Source of the DNA: Mangrovimicrobium sp048323675
GTDB lineage: Bacteria > Pseudomonadota > Gammaproteobacteria > Pseudomonadales > Halieaceae
DNA: 64,000 nucleotides
NCBI RefSeq assembly: GCF_048323675.1
Contig: NZ_JBLWFK010000004.1
Coordinates: 558,001-622,000, forward strand
Reading direction: 5' to 3'
The position numbers and the translations under genes were made by a program. Below the pieces are notes generated by a model. That model made no database searches, was not told where the DNA came from, and was given only the letters and a program-made list of their open reading frames with translations. Below are positions 63,782 through 64,000 of the stretch, piece by piece (position 1 is the stretch's first letter; every line of letters starts with the position of its first letter).

Positions 63782-64000
63782 AACAGTTCCTCCCTTGAAC
63801 GACACACGAACACCCTTTCTCGAGCATGAAGCGAATAAACCATACTGGGAGGGCCGGAACCCTGCCCCACTATCCAATATCCAATCGTGCCCTCGTTGCG
63901 AATTACCCGGGTTGATGGATATACGATCAATTCACGCGCAAAGTAAGTCGAAAAGACTTTTCAGTAAGGAGCAACAGGACCCCCACGACCGGGGGTTGAG
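63782..64000. other. Window-end gap without gene
   Basis: The 219 bases contain the peroxidase ribosome site, a weak hairpin AAGTC-GAAAA-GACTT with a T-run (63945-63961), and at the very end a hairpin ACCCCC-ACGACC-GGGGGT (63979-63996) that may belong to a feature beyond the window. Confidence 0.4.

Overview
The window is GC-rich (about two thirds G+C), densely coded bacterial chromosome. It carries a TonB-dependent receptor, a prkA-yeaH-spoVR stress operon, recQ, tex, mtfA, a CPA2 antiporter, AlgI/AlgJ-type acyltransferase genes and a large SDR-rich catabolic region. Together these point to a marine, aerobic gammaproteobacterium, most likely of the Cellvibrionales/Halieaceae kind. That placement is inferred from gene content and style, not from a marker gene. 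No rRNA, tRNA, CRISPR array or complete insertion sequence was seen.

Layout. (1) 2-14344, all on +: one long, tightly packed cluster of envelope proteins. It holds a TonB C-terminal-domain protein (cut by the window edge), lipoproteins, a TPR-like membrane protein, a PEGA/FGE-like protein, an ExbB/TolQ/MotA-type channel, an actin/Hsp70-like protein with an FHA-like tail, two proteins joining an ExbD/TolR-like transmembrane helix to a von Willebrand A domain, and an M48 metalloprotease. I read it as an undescribed ion-driven envelope machine and as the most interesting system here. (2) 14448-20317: a decayed membrane-protein gene, then a glyoxalase-II-like hydrolase, a DAACS symporter, a Kazal-domain lipoprotein, a pirin/LysR divergent pair and sixA. 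(3) 20424-31085: a catabolic region with an LLM oxidoreductase, three SDRs, two paralogous DUF1214-type proteins, a sulfotransferase-like protein, a zinc alcohol dehydrogenase, VOC and SnoaL-like proteins and an AAHS-type MFS transporter. A shared GATAG-N6-CTATC palindrome lies upstream of both DUF1214 operons. (4) 31300-44422: housekeeping and envelope genes (CBS protein, transglutaminase, recQ, tex, an IPT/DUF1566 surface protein, O-acyltransferase set, mtfA, a diguanylate cyclase). (5) 44565-49600: spoVR, yeaH and prkA on the minus strand. (6) 49843-64000: antiporter, TonB-dependent receptor, MFS transporter, oligoendopeptidase F, an aspartoacylase-like exported protein, dienelactone hydrolase, an SDR and a di-heme cytochrome c peroxidase family protein with clearly lower GC.

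A second unusual theme is a family of structured intergenic palindromes, two copies at 2906-3266 and one at 47520-47623. Each has long, perfect, copy-specific terminal arms around a shared core with two inner hairpins whose stems differ in sequence but keep pairing. All function calls were made by reading the sequence, without database searches.
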